A stretch of DNA of 64,000 nucleotides from Mollicutes bacterium Phil14 (lineage in GTDB: Bacteria > Bacillota_I > Bacilli_A > ML615J-28 > CAG-698), in NCBI GenBank assembly GCA_001940985.1, contig MSHB01000017.1, positions 57,410-121,409 of the forward strand, given 5' to 3'. A program made the translations under genes and the position numbers. The notes under the pieces were generated by a model. It made no database searches. It was not told the origin of the DNA and was given only the letters and a program-made list of their open reading frames with translations. The number at the start of each line of letters is the position of its first letter. Positions within the stretch are counted from its first letter, which is position 1. Of the stretch, positions 47,218 to 56,876 are shown in pieces.

Positions 47218-49512
47218 ATGAAATTAATACTAAAGAAAAGAATAGTGTGGTTAATGATTCTTTGCTTTTTGATGCTTACGTTTTTTGGATGTGGTGTGCA
47301 AAAAGAACAAAATTTTTCTTTTATTGAAGAGAAAATTATTATTTCTGAAGAAACTAAATTGCCATATACTTTGGAAAATATAAAAATAAACGATGTTGAA
47401 ATAATTAGTGACAATGAAAATGTGGCTTGGATTAATGGCGATTGCATCGTTCCATATTTTCCTGGTAGAGCAACTATAACAGCAACATTTAATGGAAAAA
47501 TAGTGACGCTAGAAGTTATTGTTCTGCCTAAAATAGATATAAAAGAAAATGCTGAATATGGTGAAAAAATAAATTATACCATTGAAACTGGTAATAAAGA
47601 CGACTATGACATAAGCTTTTCTAATGATTTGTTAAAACTTAAAAATGGTGAAATTTATGCTTGCGGAATAGGCGAGACAGAAATTACTTTTAAATTAAAA
47701 AGTGATGAAGAAATATGTGTTAAGAAGAAAATAACAATTTCTGCAATCACTCCTATTTTAAAAGCTGATGCATATGAGGTTGAAATAGATGAGTTTGTTG
47801 AATTTTCAATTGAAAATTATGATACACTTGACATGTTTAATCTATATAGTAGCGATGAAAGTATATTAGAAATAGATAGTGAAAATTTAGGATATTCACT
47901 TAAGCCTGGTAAAGTTACTGTTACAGCAAGACTAAAAACTGATGAAAATGTATTTGCTAGTATTGAAATAATCGTTAAATATGAAGAGATAAAATACAAT
48001 ATATCTAAAGCAAAATTGTTAGAAGATGATGAATTTACGATAGATTTTTATAATTATTCTGGTGATGATTGTTTTGATATAAGTATCAGTGATGAAGGAA
48101 TAATTAAAAAAATTGGTGAAGAAACTTATCATGCTATAAGAGAAGGGAAAGTATCTGTTACCGCAATACTAAAAGTTGACCCTCGAATTTCTATAACTAT
48201 TTGGTTAGACGTTTATAGAAAAGAACCAATTATTGATTTATATGCTAACCAAATTATGGTCGGAAGTAGCATGAAATTGATGCTTGTTAATTATTTAAAT
48301 GCGGAAGATTTCATTTGGCAAATTAATGATGAAAGCTTGGCTGATTTTGAAAATCGTTTGATTGTAGCCAAAAAAACAGGAACATTAGTAGTTACAGTTA
48401 CTAAAAAAGATAACCCTGAATTGACTTCAAAAGTTAATATTGAGATTATTCCTATACAAGCAAATCTTTTAGTTACTTCAAGTAACTTAGTTATTGGTGG
48501 AAGTGCTCGATTATTCATTGGCAATATTTCTGAACTTGAAACTAAAGATTTTGATAAGTTTGATGTTATTGTTGAAGATGAGACAATCATAAAATATGAA
48601 AATGAAATGATAACTGCTCTTAAGTTAGGTAAAACTATTGTAAAAGTAGTATCTAAAGAAAATAAAGATATTAAAGGTGAAACTGAAATTAACGTTATTA
48701 AAACTAGTGAAATCGTTGATGAAAAAGGCGAAGTAGCTGATGGAGTTTTAGTGCTATATTCAAATGATCCTAAAAATTTAGTGCCAGCTGGAGAGTTTTT
48801 CCAATTGTACATAGATAGAGCAAAAAATAATGAAAACTATAAATGGGTAAGTACTGACACATCAATAGCTACTGTTAATGAAACTGGAAGAATAATTGGT
48901 GTTAAAGCAGGTACTACACAAATTGCAGCTATCTCTAAAACAAATAGTAGTGTCAAAGGATTAATTTATATTACTGTTTATGGCGAACCAAATGTAGACT
49001 ATGCCGCAAGGTTAGTAAAAATTGCCACAGAAGAACTTGGCTATCGTGAAGGACCTAATAATGATACTAAGTATGGAAAATGGTATAATCTAAATTATGA
49101 ACCATGGTGTGCAATGTTTGTTTCTTGGTGTGCTAACCAAGCAGGAATCGGAACTGATATTATTCCTAAGTACTGTGGCTGTACAGCAGGAAGAAAATGG
49201 TTTATGGAAAGAGGACTATATCAAGCAAGAGAAAGTGATTATTTACCGAAAGCTGGAGATGTAGTATTTTTCCGTGATACTACTGAAACAGCTGATATTT
49301 CAACTCATACGGGAATAGTATATGCTTGCGATGGCGTAAAAGTATATACTATCGAAGGTAATACATCTGATATGTGCGCTAAAAGATCATATTATTTAAA
49401 GACCGCATATATCTTAGGTTATGGTACTCCTAAGTATCCTGATTTTGATGGTGAACCTGGAAAATTTGAACCAGGGAATCCTGAATCTGGTGAATATTTG
49501 CCTACAGTTTAA
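47218..49512 (+). CDS. Lipoprotein with multiple Big2-type Ig domains and C-terminal CHAP domain
   Basis: Lipobox FFGC; repeated Ig-like units (KPGKVTVTARLK, GVKAGTTQIAAIS); PWCAMFVSWCANQAG...GDVVFF...HTGIVY. Confidence 0.82.
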   Translation: MKLILKKRIVWLMILCFLMLTFFGCGVQKEQNFSFIEEKIIISEETKLPYTLENIKINDVEIISDNENVAWINGDCIVPYFPGRATITATFNGKIVTLEVIVLPKIDIKENAEYGEKINYTIETGNKDDYDISFSNDLLKLKNGEIYACGIGETEITFKLKSDEEICVKKKITISAITPILKADAYEVEIDEFVEFSIENYDTLDMFNLYSSDESILEIDSENLGYSLKPGKVTVTARLKTDENVFASIEIIVKYEEIKYNISKAKLLEDDEFTIDFYNYSGDDCFDISISDEGIIKKIGEETYHAIREGKVSVTAILKVDPRISITIWLDVYRKEPIIDLYANQIMVGSSMKLMLVNYLNAEDFIWQINDESLADFENRLIVAKKTGTLVVTVTKKDNPELTSKVNIEIIPIQANLLVTSSNLVIGGSARLFIGNISELETKDFDKFDVIVEDETIIKYENEMITALKLGKTIVKVVSKENKDIKGETEINVIKTSEIVDEKGEVADGVLVLYSNDPKNLVPAGEFFQLYIDRAKNNENYKWVSTDTSIATVNETGRIIGVKAGTTQIAAISKTNSSVKGLIYITVYGEPNVDYAARLVKIATEELGYREGPNNDTKYGKWYNLNYEPWCAMFVSWCANQAGIGTDIIPKYCGCTAGRKWFMERGLYQARESDYLPKAGDVVFFRDTTETADISTHTGIVYACDGVKVYTIEGNTSDMCAKRSYYLKTAYILGYGTPKYPDFDGEPGKFEPGNPESGEYLPTV

Positions 49513-49560
49513 TGGTATACTTTTAAATGTGAATGAAACTTTAAATAATTTGATTGATTT

Positions 49561-49582
49561 TTAAACGTTTTCATATTATAAT
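49561..49582 (+). promoter_or_regulatory. cre-like palindrome within promoter
   Basis: TTAAACGTTTTCAT (reverse ATGAAAACGTTTAA) immediately 5' of TATAAT 49577. Confidence 0.5.
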
Positions 49583-49615
49583 ATAGGTGAAAAAATATAG
49601 AAAGGTATTGTAAAA

Positions 49616-50974
49616 ATGAAAAAGATTTTTAGTTTATTGTTTATTTTTGTTATTGCATTCTTGGTAGTTGGCTGCGGTGATAAACCAGATCCAACACCAG
49701 AAAAAAAAGAATATACTGTTGAATTTGTTGTTGATGGAAAAGTTATTGATACTCAAAAAGTAGAAGAAGGAAAATCTGCTACTGCACCTAGTGATCCTAA
49801 AAAAGATGGCTATGAATTTAAAGGTTGGGACAAAGATTTTACTAATGTTGCAAGTGATTTGAAAGTAAATGCTAAGTTTGAAAAAACAACTGTTGAAACA
49901 AAAAAATATACAGTTAAATTTCTTGTTGATGGAAAAGTTATTGATACTCAAGAAGTAGAAGAAGGAAAGTCTGCTACTGCTCCTAGTGATCCTAAAAAAG
50001 ATGGCTATGAATTTAAAGGTTGGGACAAAGATTTTACTAATGTTACAAGTGATTTAGAGACAAATGCTGTTTTTGAAGAAGCAAAAGTTTATCATACTGT
50101 TGAATTCTTAGTAGAAGGTAAGACTTATGCAACTGTCAAAGTTGAACACGGAAAAGCTGCTGAACTTCCTGAACAACCTACTCTTGAAGGCAAATACTTT
50201 GCTGGTTGGTTAAAAGATACTAGCAATGTAACTGAAGATATGAGAGTTCGTGCAAAATTTGTTGAAGTTAATTTAGAACCAAAAGAAGTTAAAGATTTCC
50301 CACTTCAAATTGGTAAAGCTCCGATTACTAGATATATTTCTACTGGTACTGGATATGATACTAATTCATCTCTTTATACTACTAGAGTTTTCTTAATCCC
50401 TGGTAAAGGTAATGGTAATATTTATTGGTATAGAATTTTTATTAAAAATGAAGGCGGATACAATAGAGTTGTTGAGGTTGCTCCTCGTGGTGCTTCTCAA
50501 AAAACAGAAACTTGTGATTGGACAATTCTTTGCTACACAGATGCTTTAGCTGAAGTGTTAGCCAATACTGGTGTTAAAGAAGGAGACATTATCAATTTCT
50601 CTAAACATCCTACAGCTTTCACTGAAACTACTGATTGTAATGAATTCTTCACTGTATCAAGATTGACTGATATGGAAGCATATTTGCTTGATAGCGATAC
50701 TGCTCATACAGTAGTTGCTCTACACAAAATTAAAAAATATTTTGAAAGTTTAGGTCAAATCATATCTCTAGATAAGATAGATTTACCAACATTTGATGGT
50801 GAAACTTCTGCTAATATCACTTGGACTATTGACAAAGCAGAAATTATTGCTCCAGATGGTACAATTAATTTACCAGATGATGTTACTGAAATTACTTTAA
50901 CAGCTATTGCTGTTTATGAAACATCTACTTATAAACAAACATATGTATTAAAAGTTGGAAAAGTATCAGGATGA
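49616..50974 (+). CDS. Surface lipoprotein with InlB B-repeat-like units
   Basis: Lipobox VVGC; GYEFKGWDKDFTNV repeats. Confidence 0.8.
   Translation: MKKIFSLLFIFVIAFLVVGCGDKPDPTPEKKEYTVEFVVDGKVIDTQKVEEGKSATAPSDPKKDGYEFKGWDKDFTNVASDLKVNAKFEKTTVETKKYTVKFLVDGKVIDTQEVEEGKSATAPSDPKKDGYEFKGWDKDFTNVTSDLETNAVFEEAKVYHTVEFLVEGKTYATVKVEHGKAAELPEQPTLEGKYFAGWLKDTSNVTEDMRVRAKFVEVNLEPKEVKDFPLQIGKAPITRYISTGTGYDTNSSLYTTRVFLIPGKGNGNIYWYRIFIKNEGGYNRVVEVAPRGASQKTETCDWTILCYTDALAEVLANTGVKEGDIINFSKHPTAFTETTDCNEFFTVSRLTDMEAYLLDSDTAHTVVALHKIKKYFESLGQIISLDKIDLPTFDGETSANITWTIDKAEIIAPDGTINLPDDVTEITLTAIAVYETSTYKQTYVLKVGKVSG
49712..50098 (+). repeat. Two near-identical tandem 195-bp coding repeats
   Basis: Protein units starting Y33 and Y98, sharing DGKVIDTQ(K/E)VEEGKSATAPSDPKKDGYEFKGWDKDFTNV. 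Confidence 0.92.
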
Positions 50975-51046
50975 AAATCCTGATATTTTATTTTAAAAAG
51001 ATGAAGTATGTGATATAATATTTATAATGATAAAAAGAGGTGTATT

Positions 51047-52282
51047 ATGATAACAAATGAATTATTAAAAAAATATGCTTGCCTAGCAGTAAAAATTGGA
51101 ATTAATATTCAAAAAGATCAAATGCTAGTTGTAAATAGCCCTATTGAATGCAAAGAACTTGCTAGAGAAATAACTGAGGCTGCTTATAAAGCTGGCGCAA
51201 AAAGAGTTATAATAAGATGGAGTGATGAAATTGTTAATAAGCTATTTTATACATATGCAAATGATGAGACTTTACAAGAGGTTCCTGACTATCTTGTGGA
51301 TCAATTGAAATATATTGTTGAAAAAAATGCTGCAGTTATTTCTATATCTGCACCAACACCAGGTTTGTTTAAAGATATTGATGGAAGAAAAATGTCTTTA
51401 GCTGGCAAGGCTATGAGTGAAAAAACTAATTTTTATAGAAAACATATGATGGCAGATGGAGCTCAATGGTTAGTAATAGCTGCACCAACATACGCTTGGG
51501 CAAATAAAGTTTTCCCTGATTTAAAGAAAGAAGAAGCTTTTGATAAATTGTGGGAAGCAATTTTAAAAGCTTGTAGAGTCACAGAAGATGGTGATGCCGT
51601 AAAAGAATGGGAAGACCACATGGAAAAAATCGCCAGATACAATCGCGTTTTGAATGAATATAATTTTACTACCTTGGAATTTAAAAACAGCCTAGGGACA
51701 AATTTGAGCGTAAAATTAGTTAAAAACCATATATGGGGTGGTGGCGGAGAGAAAGCGCAAAATGGTGTGTTCTTTGCTCCAAATATTCCTACTGAGGAAA
51801 CTTTTACAATGCCAGACAGAAATGGTGTTAATGGAAAAGTTGTTGCTACAATGCCACTAAACTATATGGGCAAATTAATTGAAAATTTTTCTTTGGAATT
51901 TGAAAATGGAAAAGTTGTTGCATATAAAGCAGAAAAAGAAGAAAGCACATTGAAAAAATTATTAGAAACCGATGAAGGAAGCAATAGATTAGGAGAGGTA
52001 GCCTTAATTTCTCACAATTCACCAATATCAAATATGAATATTTTATTTTATAACACATTATTTGATGAGAATGCTTCTTGTCATTTAGCTTTAGGAAATG
52101 CTTATACTATGAATATCAAAGATGGCAACACATTAAGCGAAGAAGAACTAATTAAACGTGGTTATAATAAGTCATGTGAACATGTTGACTTTATGTTTGG
52201 TAGTAGTGATATGGAAATAGTGGGAATAAAAGAAAATGGAGAAAAAGTACAAATCTTTAAGAATGGTAATTTTGTATTTTAG
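51047..52282 (+). CDS. Aminopeptidase, M29 family
   Basis: LGTNLSVKLVKNHIWGGGGEKAQNGVFFAPNIPTEETFTMPDRNGVNGKV; LGEVALISHNSPIS; HLALGNAY. Confidence 0.92.
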   Translation: MITNELLKKYACLAVKIGINIQKDQMLVVNSPIECKELAREITEAAYKAGAKRVIIRWSDEIVNKLFYTYANDETLQEVPDYLVDQLKYIVEKNAAVISISAPTPGLFKDIDGRKMSLAGKAMSEKTNFYRKHMMADGAQWLVIAAPTYAWANKVFPDLKKEEAFDKLWEAILKACRVTEDGDAVKEWEDHMEKIARYNRVLNEYNFTTLEFKNSLGTNLSVKLVKNHIWGGGGEKAQNGVFFAPNIPTEETFTMPDRNGVNGKVVATMPLNYMGKLIENFSLEFENGKVVAYKAEKEESTLKKLLETDEGSNRLGEVALISHNSPISNMNILFYNTLFDENASCHLALGNAYTMNIKDGNTLSEEELIKRGYNKSCEHVDFMFGSSDMEIVGIKENGEKVQIFKNGNFVF

Positions 52283-52291
52283 GAATTTGGT

Positions 52292-53008
52292 ATGAAATTA
52301 AATAAACAATGGATTATAGCTCATCGTGGTGCAAGTGGATTAGTTGAACATGAAAACACAATTGAATCTTTTGAAAAGGCATACGAAGTTGGAGCTGATA
52401 GTGTTGAACTTGATGTAAGAAAAACTAAAGATGGAAAAATAATAGTAGTCCATAATCCTGATTATGAAGGAAAATTAATAAAGGATTACACATATCTAGA
52501 ACTTTGTGAAACTACTAAAACAAATGGATTTATTATGCCGACTTTAGAAGAAGCGCTTATTTATTGCAAAAATAAAATTTTTATGGATATTGAAATAAAA
52601 GAAGATGGCTATGAAAAAGATATATTAACAATTATTTTAAAATATCTAACTGTTGATGAATTTTTTATAAGATCATTTCTAAAACAAAGCATACGAAAAA
52701 TAAAGAAGATTAATAAGCGAGTTAAAACAGTCTTATTATTAGGAGTTGAATTTCCAAAATTTGGTTTTTTAACAAGAATAGCAGAATTATTCCCACTAGC
52801 TAAAGTTATTAGCAGTAAATGTGATATGGTTTCTCCTCATTATTTATTAGTAAGACTTGGCTTCCACTTTAGAATGAAACTAATAGGAAAACCTGTTTTA
52901 GTTTGGACAGTTAATGATGAAAAGATGATGGACAAACTATTAAATAAAATAAAAGTTGAAGGAATTATAACAAACTTTCCAGATAAAGCATTAAAATTGA
53001 GACGATAG
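52292..53008 (+). CDS. Glycerophosphodiester phosphodiesterase family
   Basis: WIIAHRGASGLVEHENTIESFEKAYEVGADSVELDVRKTKDGKIIVVHN. Confidence 0.92.
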   Translation: MKLNKQWIIAHRGASGLVEHENTIESFEKAYEVGADSVELDVRKTKDGKIIVVHNPDYEGKLIKDYTYLELCETTKTNGFIMPTLEEALIYCKNKIFMDIEIKEDGYEKDILTIILKYLTVDEFFIRSFLKQSIRKIKKINKRVKTVLLLGVEFPKFGFLTRIAELFPLAKVISSKCDMVSPHYLLVRLGFHFRMKLIGKPVLVWTVNDEKMMDKLLNKIKVEGIITNFPDKALKLRR

Positions 53009-53034
53009 AAATCGTCTCTTTTTTATGAAAAAAA

Positions 53035-53069
53035 TGTGCACGTTTTCATGAAAATGGAAACTGTTTTCA
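53035..53069 (+). promoter_or_regulatory. Clustered palindromic operator-like sites
   Basis: TGTGCACGTTTTCA, TTTTCATGAAAA, TGGAAACTGTTTTCA in 35 bp upstream of a -10-like TATAAT. Confidence 0.45.
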
Positions 53070-53129
53070 TATTTTCTTTTTAAAAAATAAGTATATAATA
53101 TAAAATGTAAGAAGAAAGGAGTGGATAAA

Positions 53130-53303
53130 ATGTTAGTAACATTAGTATTAATTATGTTGATGGTATTGGTATTTACATCAATATTGCTTGCCCTTACAAG
53201 CATCTTGAAATTACACTTCGATAATTACAGTTATTGTAGGAACGAGCTAAATGCTAGGTGTAATTCTGAGGATTATAAGTATTGTGCTACAATCAAGAGA
53301 TAA
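53130..53303 (+). CDS. Small single-TM protein (57 aa)
   Basis: AAAGGAG 8 nt before ATG 53130; hydrophobic N-terminal half. Confidence 0.5.
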   Translation: MLVTLVLIMLMVLVFTSILLALTSILKLHFDNYSYCRNELNARCNSEDYKYCATIKR

Positions 53304-53357
53304 TACTTATACCATAAGTGAAATCAATAAAAAAACATATAAAAAAAATCAAAAATA

Positions 53358-53502
53358 TTGATTTATTTTTAAAAATATGATACAATTAGGCGAGTACTTT
53401 TGGTAAAAAAACAAAAGTAATGTTGCTTTAACGATATGTATATTTACAAGAATATGATCAGATTTAAATGCAAATGTACATATTGTACTTTTGCATTTTT
53501 TT
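53358..53502 (+). promoter_or_regulatory. oad operon leader: promoter, 5' hairpin, terminator, candidate attenuator
   Basis: TTGATT-17-TACAAT; hairpin TACTTTTG/CAAAAGTA; terminator AAATGCAAATGTAC-ATATT-GTACTTTTGCATTT plus T run; both contain GTACTTTTG. Confidence 0.65.
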
Positions 53503-53545
53503 GTTGTTAAAAAGGTATTAAAAATAAGATAAAAGGAGTAAAAAA

Positions 53546-54940
53546 ATGGGTGTAAAAATCGTTGACACATGTTTAAGAGATGGACATCAATCATTGTTTG
53601 CAACTCGTATGACTACTGATGAAGTATTATGTGCTTTATCTGAACTTGATAAGGCTGGATATTATGCATTAGAAGTTTGGGGTGGAGCTACATTTGATTC
53701 ATGTTTGAGATTTTTAAACGAAGATCCATGGGAAAGATTACGTAAGGTTCGTGCTATATGTAAAAACACAAAATTACAAATGTTGTTCCGTGGTCAAAAC
53801 ATCCTAGGCTATAAGCACTATGCTGATGATGTTGTTGACAAATTTGTTCAAAAGTCTTTAGAGAATGGTATTGATATCATTCGTGTATTTGATGCTTTAA
53901 ATGATATTAGAAATTTGAAGCAAGCTGTTGATTCTACTAATAAATATGGTGGACATTGTCAAATAGCTTTGAGTTATACAACAAGTCCAGTTCATACAGT
54001 TGATTACTATGTTAATCTAGCTAAAGAAGTTGAAAAAATGGGAGCACACTCTTTATGTATTAAAGATATGGCTGGTGTTTTACTTCCAGAAGATGCATAT
54101 GAATTATTCTCTAAATTAAAGGCTAATACAAAATTGCCACTTGAACTTCATACACATTGTACTGGTGGAATTGCTGAAATGACAGTTATGAAGGCTATTG
54201 AAGCTGGTTGCGATATCGTTGATACTGCTTTATCTCCTCTTGCTGGTGGAACAAGTCAACCTTGTACTGAATCATTACAATATGCTTTACAAGGCACAAA
54301 GTATGATCCAAAATTAGATGTTAAGATGTTAGAAGCTGCAGCAGTAAAATTATCTAAAGTTAGAGAAAAATATTTAGCTAATGGATTATTAAATCCTAAA
54401 GCATTAGGTATAAATCCTAATATTTTAAAATATCAAGTTCCTGGTGGAATGCTTTCAAATTTAATGAATCAATTAAAGAGCCAAGGCGCTATGGATAAAT
54501 ACGAAGAAGTTTTAAAAGAAGTTCCACGTGTTAGAAAAGATTTAGGATATCCTCCACTAGTAACTCCACTTTCACAAATGGTTGGTACTCAAGCAGTTAT
54601 GAATATACTTTCTGGCGAAAGATATAAGATAGTTCCTAAAGAGATTAATGAATATGTTAGAGGTTTATACGGGAAATCTCCTGCTCCAATTGATGAAGCA
54701 GTTAAAAAGAAGATTTTAGGTGATGGCGATGTTAAGATTATTACTCATCGTCCAGCTGATGATTTAGAACCTCAATTTGAAGCTTATAAAGAAAAATATA
54801 AAGATTTAGTAAAGAGCGATGAAGATGTTTTATCTTGTGCTTTGTTTGAACAAGTTGCTGTCAAATTCTTAGAGAATAGAGACAAAAAAGTATCCGAAGA
54901 CAAAGATGAAGTTATCGAAGTTAATCTTTATATAGGATAA
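53546..54940 (+). CDS. oadA: Oxaloacetate decarboxylase alpha / carboxyltransferase subunit
   Basis: VDTCLRDGHQSLFATRMTTDE; LCIKDMAGVL; LELHTHCTGG; no biotin domain. Confidence 0.9.
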   Translation: MGVKIVDTCLRDGHQSLFATRMTTDEVLCALSELDKAGYYALEVWGGATFDSCLRFLNEDPWERLRKVRAICKNTKLQMLFRGQNILGYKHYADDVVDKFVQKSLENGIDIIRVFDALNDIRNLKQAVDSTNKYGGHCQIALSYTTSPVHTVDYYVNLAKEVEKMGAHSLCIKDMAGVLLPEDAYELFSKLKANTKLPLELHTHCTGGIAEMTVMKAIEAGCDIVDTALSPLAGGTSQPCTESLQYALQGTKYDPKLDVKMLEAAAVKLSKVREKYLANGLLNPKALGINPNILKYQVPGGMLSNLMNQLKSQGAMDKYEEVLKEVPRVRKDLGYPPLVTPLSQMVGTQAVMNILSGERYKIVPKEINEYVRGLYGKSPAPIDEAVKKKILGDGDVKIITHRPADDLEPQFEAYKEKYKDLVKSDEDVLSCALFEQVAVKFLENRDKKVSEDKDEVIEVNLYIG

Positions 54941-54960
54941 AATAAGGAGAATAAGAAAAA

Positions 54961-55302
54961 ATGTTTTTAGCTATTTATGAAGATTTAGAAGTTTTCAAAG
55001 GCCTTGACGGTTTTTTGAAGGGTTTAGTTATTTCTGTTATTGCAATGGCAATAGTATTTGCAATACTTCTAATAATTTGCTTATTAGTTAAAGTATTAAA
55101 GTTAATAGGCAATGTGGCAGGAAAAAATAAAAAAGAAGAAAAGAGTGAGAAATTCATTCCTGCGACTAACGAGAAAAAAGCATTCAGTGCTGAAGATATT
55201 AAAGATGATGATATGATGGCTGCAATATTAGTAGCTACAATTGATTATGTTAGTGAAACAAAAGAAGACGCAAGAGTTGTGTCTGCAAAACAAATAGGAT
55301 AA
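54961..55302 (+). CDS. OadG-like gamma subunit
   Basis: Short protein with one TM helix between alpha and biotin-carrier genes. Confidence 0.75.
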   Translation: MFLAIYEDLEVFKGLDGFLKGLVISVIAMAIVFAILLIICLLVKVLKLIGNVAGKNKKEEKSEKFIPATNEKKAFSAEDIKDDDMMAAILVATIDYVSETKEDARVVSAKQIG

Positions 55303-55320
55303 AAATTTAGGAGTGTAAAA

Positions 55321-55677
55321 ATGAAAGTTTATAAAGTTAAAGTTAATGGTAAAGTTTATGAAGTTGAATTAGAAAGCGTTACTGAAAAAGCAGGAAATAT
55401 TGCTGCTAGCCCTAAACAAGAAGTTAAAGAAGAAGTTAAAGCTGCTCCAGTTGCTAGTGGTGCAGGTGTTGAGTTAAAAGCTCCAATGCAAGGTACTATT
55501 ATTAAAATCAATGTTGAAGTTGGTTCACAAGTTAAAAAAGGTCAATGCGTATTACTTCTTGAAGCAATGAAACTTGAAAACGAAATCGTTGCTACTGCTG
55601 ATGGCACTATTAAACAAATCCTTGTAACAAAAGGTCAAACTGTAAATAGTCAACAAGTATTATTAATAATTGGGTAA
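55321..55677 (+). CDS. Biotin carboxyl carrier protein
   Basis: LKAPMQGTIIKINVEVGSQVKKGQCVLLLEAMKLENEIVA. Confidence 0.93.
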   Translation: MKVYKVKVNGKVYEVELESVTEKAGNIAASPKQEVKEEVKAAPVASGAGVELKAPMQGTIIKINVEVGSQVKKGQCVLLLEAMKLENEIVATADGTIKQILVTKGQTVNSQQVLLIIG

Positions 55678-55682
55678 TTACT

Positions 55683-56858
55683 ATGAATGAAGTTGTAAAT
55701 ATTTTAAAGGAGATAGCTTTAGAATCAGGTATATACAAACTATTCATTGGTGATGGATGGAAAAATGCTGTTATGCTTGGTGTTGGTATTATTCTTTTAT
55801 ACCTAGCTATTTTTAGAGATTTCGAACCTTATTTACTAATTCCAATTGGTTTTGGTATATTAATTGCAAATTTCCCTGGTGATACTGATATTTTTATTAA
55901 AACTGTAATTGATGAGACTACAGGTGAAGCAAAATATTCTGGGCTTTTAGGTTTCTTATATACAGGTGTTAAAACAGGTATATATCCGTGCTTAATATTC
56001 TTAGGAATTGGTGCTACTACTGACTTTGGTCCACTAATTGCTAACCCTAAGAGTATGTTATTAGGTGCTGCTGCTCAATTAGGTATTTTCATTACTTTCT
56101 TAGTAGCAATAGCTTTACCTCAATTTGATGCAAAAGAAGCAGCTTCAATTGGTATTATTGGTGGTGCTGATGGTCCAACTGCAATCTTAGTTACTACTAA
56201 ACTTGCTCCTCACCTATTAGCTTCTATTTCTGTAGCTGCATATTCTTATATGGCTTTAGTTCCTGTAATTCAACCTCCAATTATTCGTTTATTAACAACT
56301 AAAAAAGAACGTTTAATCAAGATGAAACAATTACGTGAAGTAAGTAAATTGGAAAAAATATTATTCCCAATTTTCGTTACAATCGTTGTAGTTTTACTTA
56401 TCCCTTCATGTGCTCCATTAATTGGCTGCTTAATGTTAGGTAACTTAATAAAAGAATGTGGTGTTGTTCCTAAATTATTAGAAAATGCTTCTAATGCAAT
56501 GCTTTACATCGTAACAATTTTACTAGGATTATGTGTTGGTGCAACTGCAACTGGTACAACATTCTTAAAGGTACAAACATTATTAATCTTCGGATTAGGT
56601 ATCATTGCTTTCAGTTTTGCTACTGCAGGTGGTGTATTATTTGGTAAGATTATGTGTGCTGCAACTCATGGTAAAGTTAACCCAATGATCGGTGCTGCTG
56701 GTGTAAGTGCTGTTCCAATGGCAGCTAGAGTTGTTCATAAAGAAGGTATGAAAGAAGATCCAACTAACTTCTTATTAATGCATGCTATGGGCCCTAATGT
56801 TGCTGGTGTAATTGGTTCTGCAATCGCTGCTGGTATTTTATTGATTTTATTCAAATAA
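55683..56858 (+). CDS. oadB: Sodium ion-translocating decarboxylase beta subunit
   Basis: LFLGIGATTDFGPLIANPK; IGIIGGADGPTAI; GKIMCAATHGKVNPMIGAAGVSAVPMAARVV. Confidence 0.95.
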   Translation: MNEVVNILKEIALESGIYKLFIGDGWKNAVMLGVGIILLYLAIFRDFEPYLLIPIGFGILIANFPGDTDIFIKTVIDETTGEAKYSGLLGFLYTGVKTGIYPCLIFLGIGATTDFGPLIANPKSMLLGAAAQLGIFITFLVAIALPQFDAKEAASIGIIGGADGPTAILVTTKLAPHLLASISVAAYSYMALVPVIQPPIIRLLTTKKERLIKMKQLREVSKLEKILFPIFVTIVVVLLIPSCAPLIGCLMLGNLIKECGVVPKLLENASNAMLYIVTILLGLCVGATATGTTFLKVQTLLIFGLGIIAFSFATAGGVLFGKIMCAATHGKVNPMIGAAGVSAVPMAARVVHKEGMKEDPTNFLLMHAMGPNVAGVIGSAIAAGILLILFK

Positions 56859-56876
56859 GATAGGTTAAATTGATAA

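Noticed and set aside
48291-48812. 173-aa minus-strand ORF
   Set aside because: Antisense to the Big2-CHAP lipoprotein; no RBS or recognisable family
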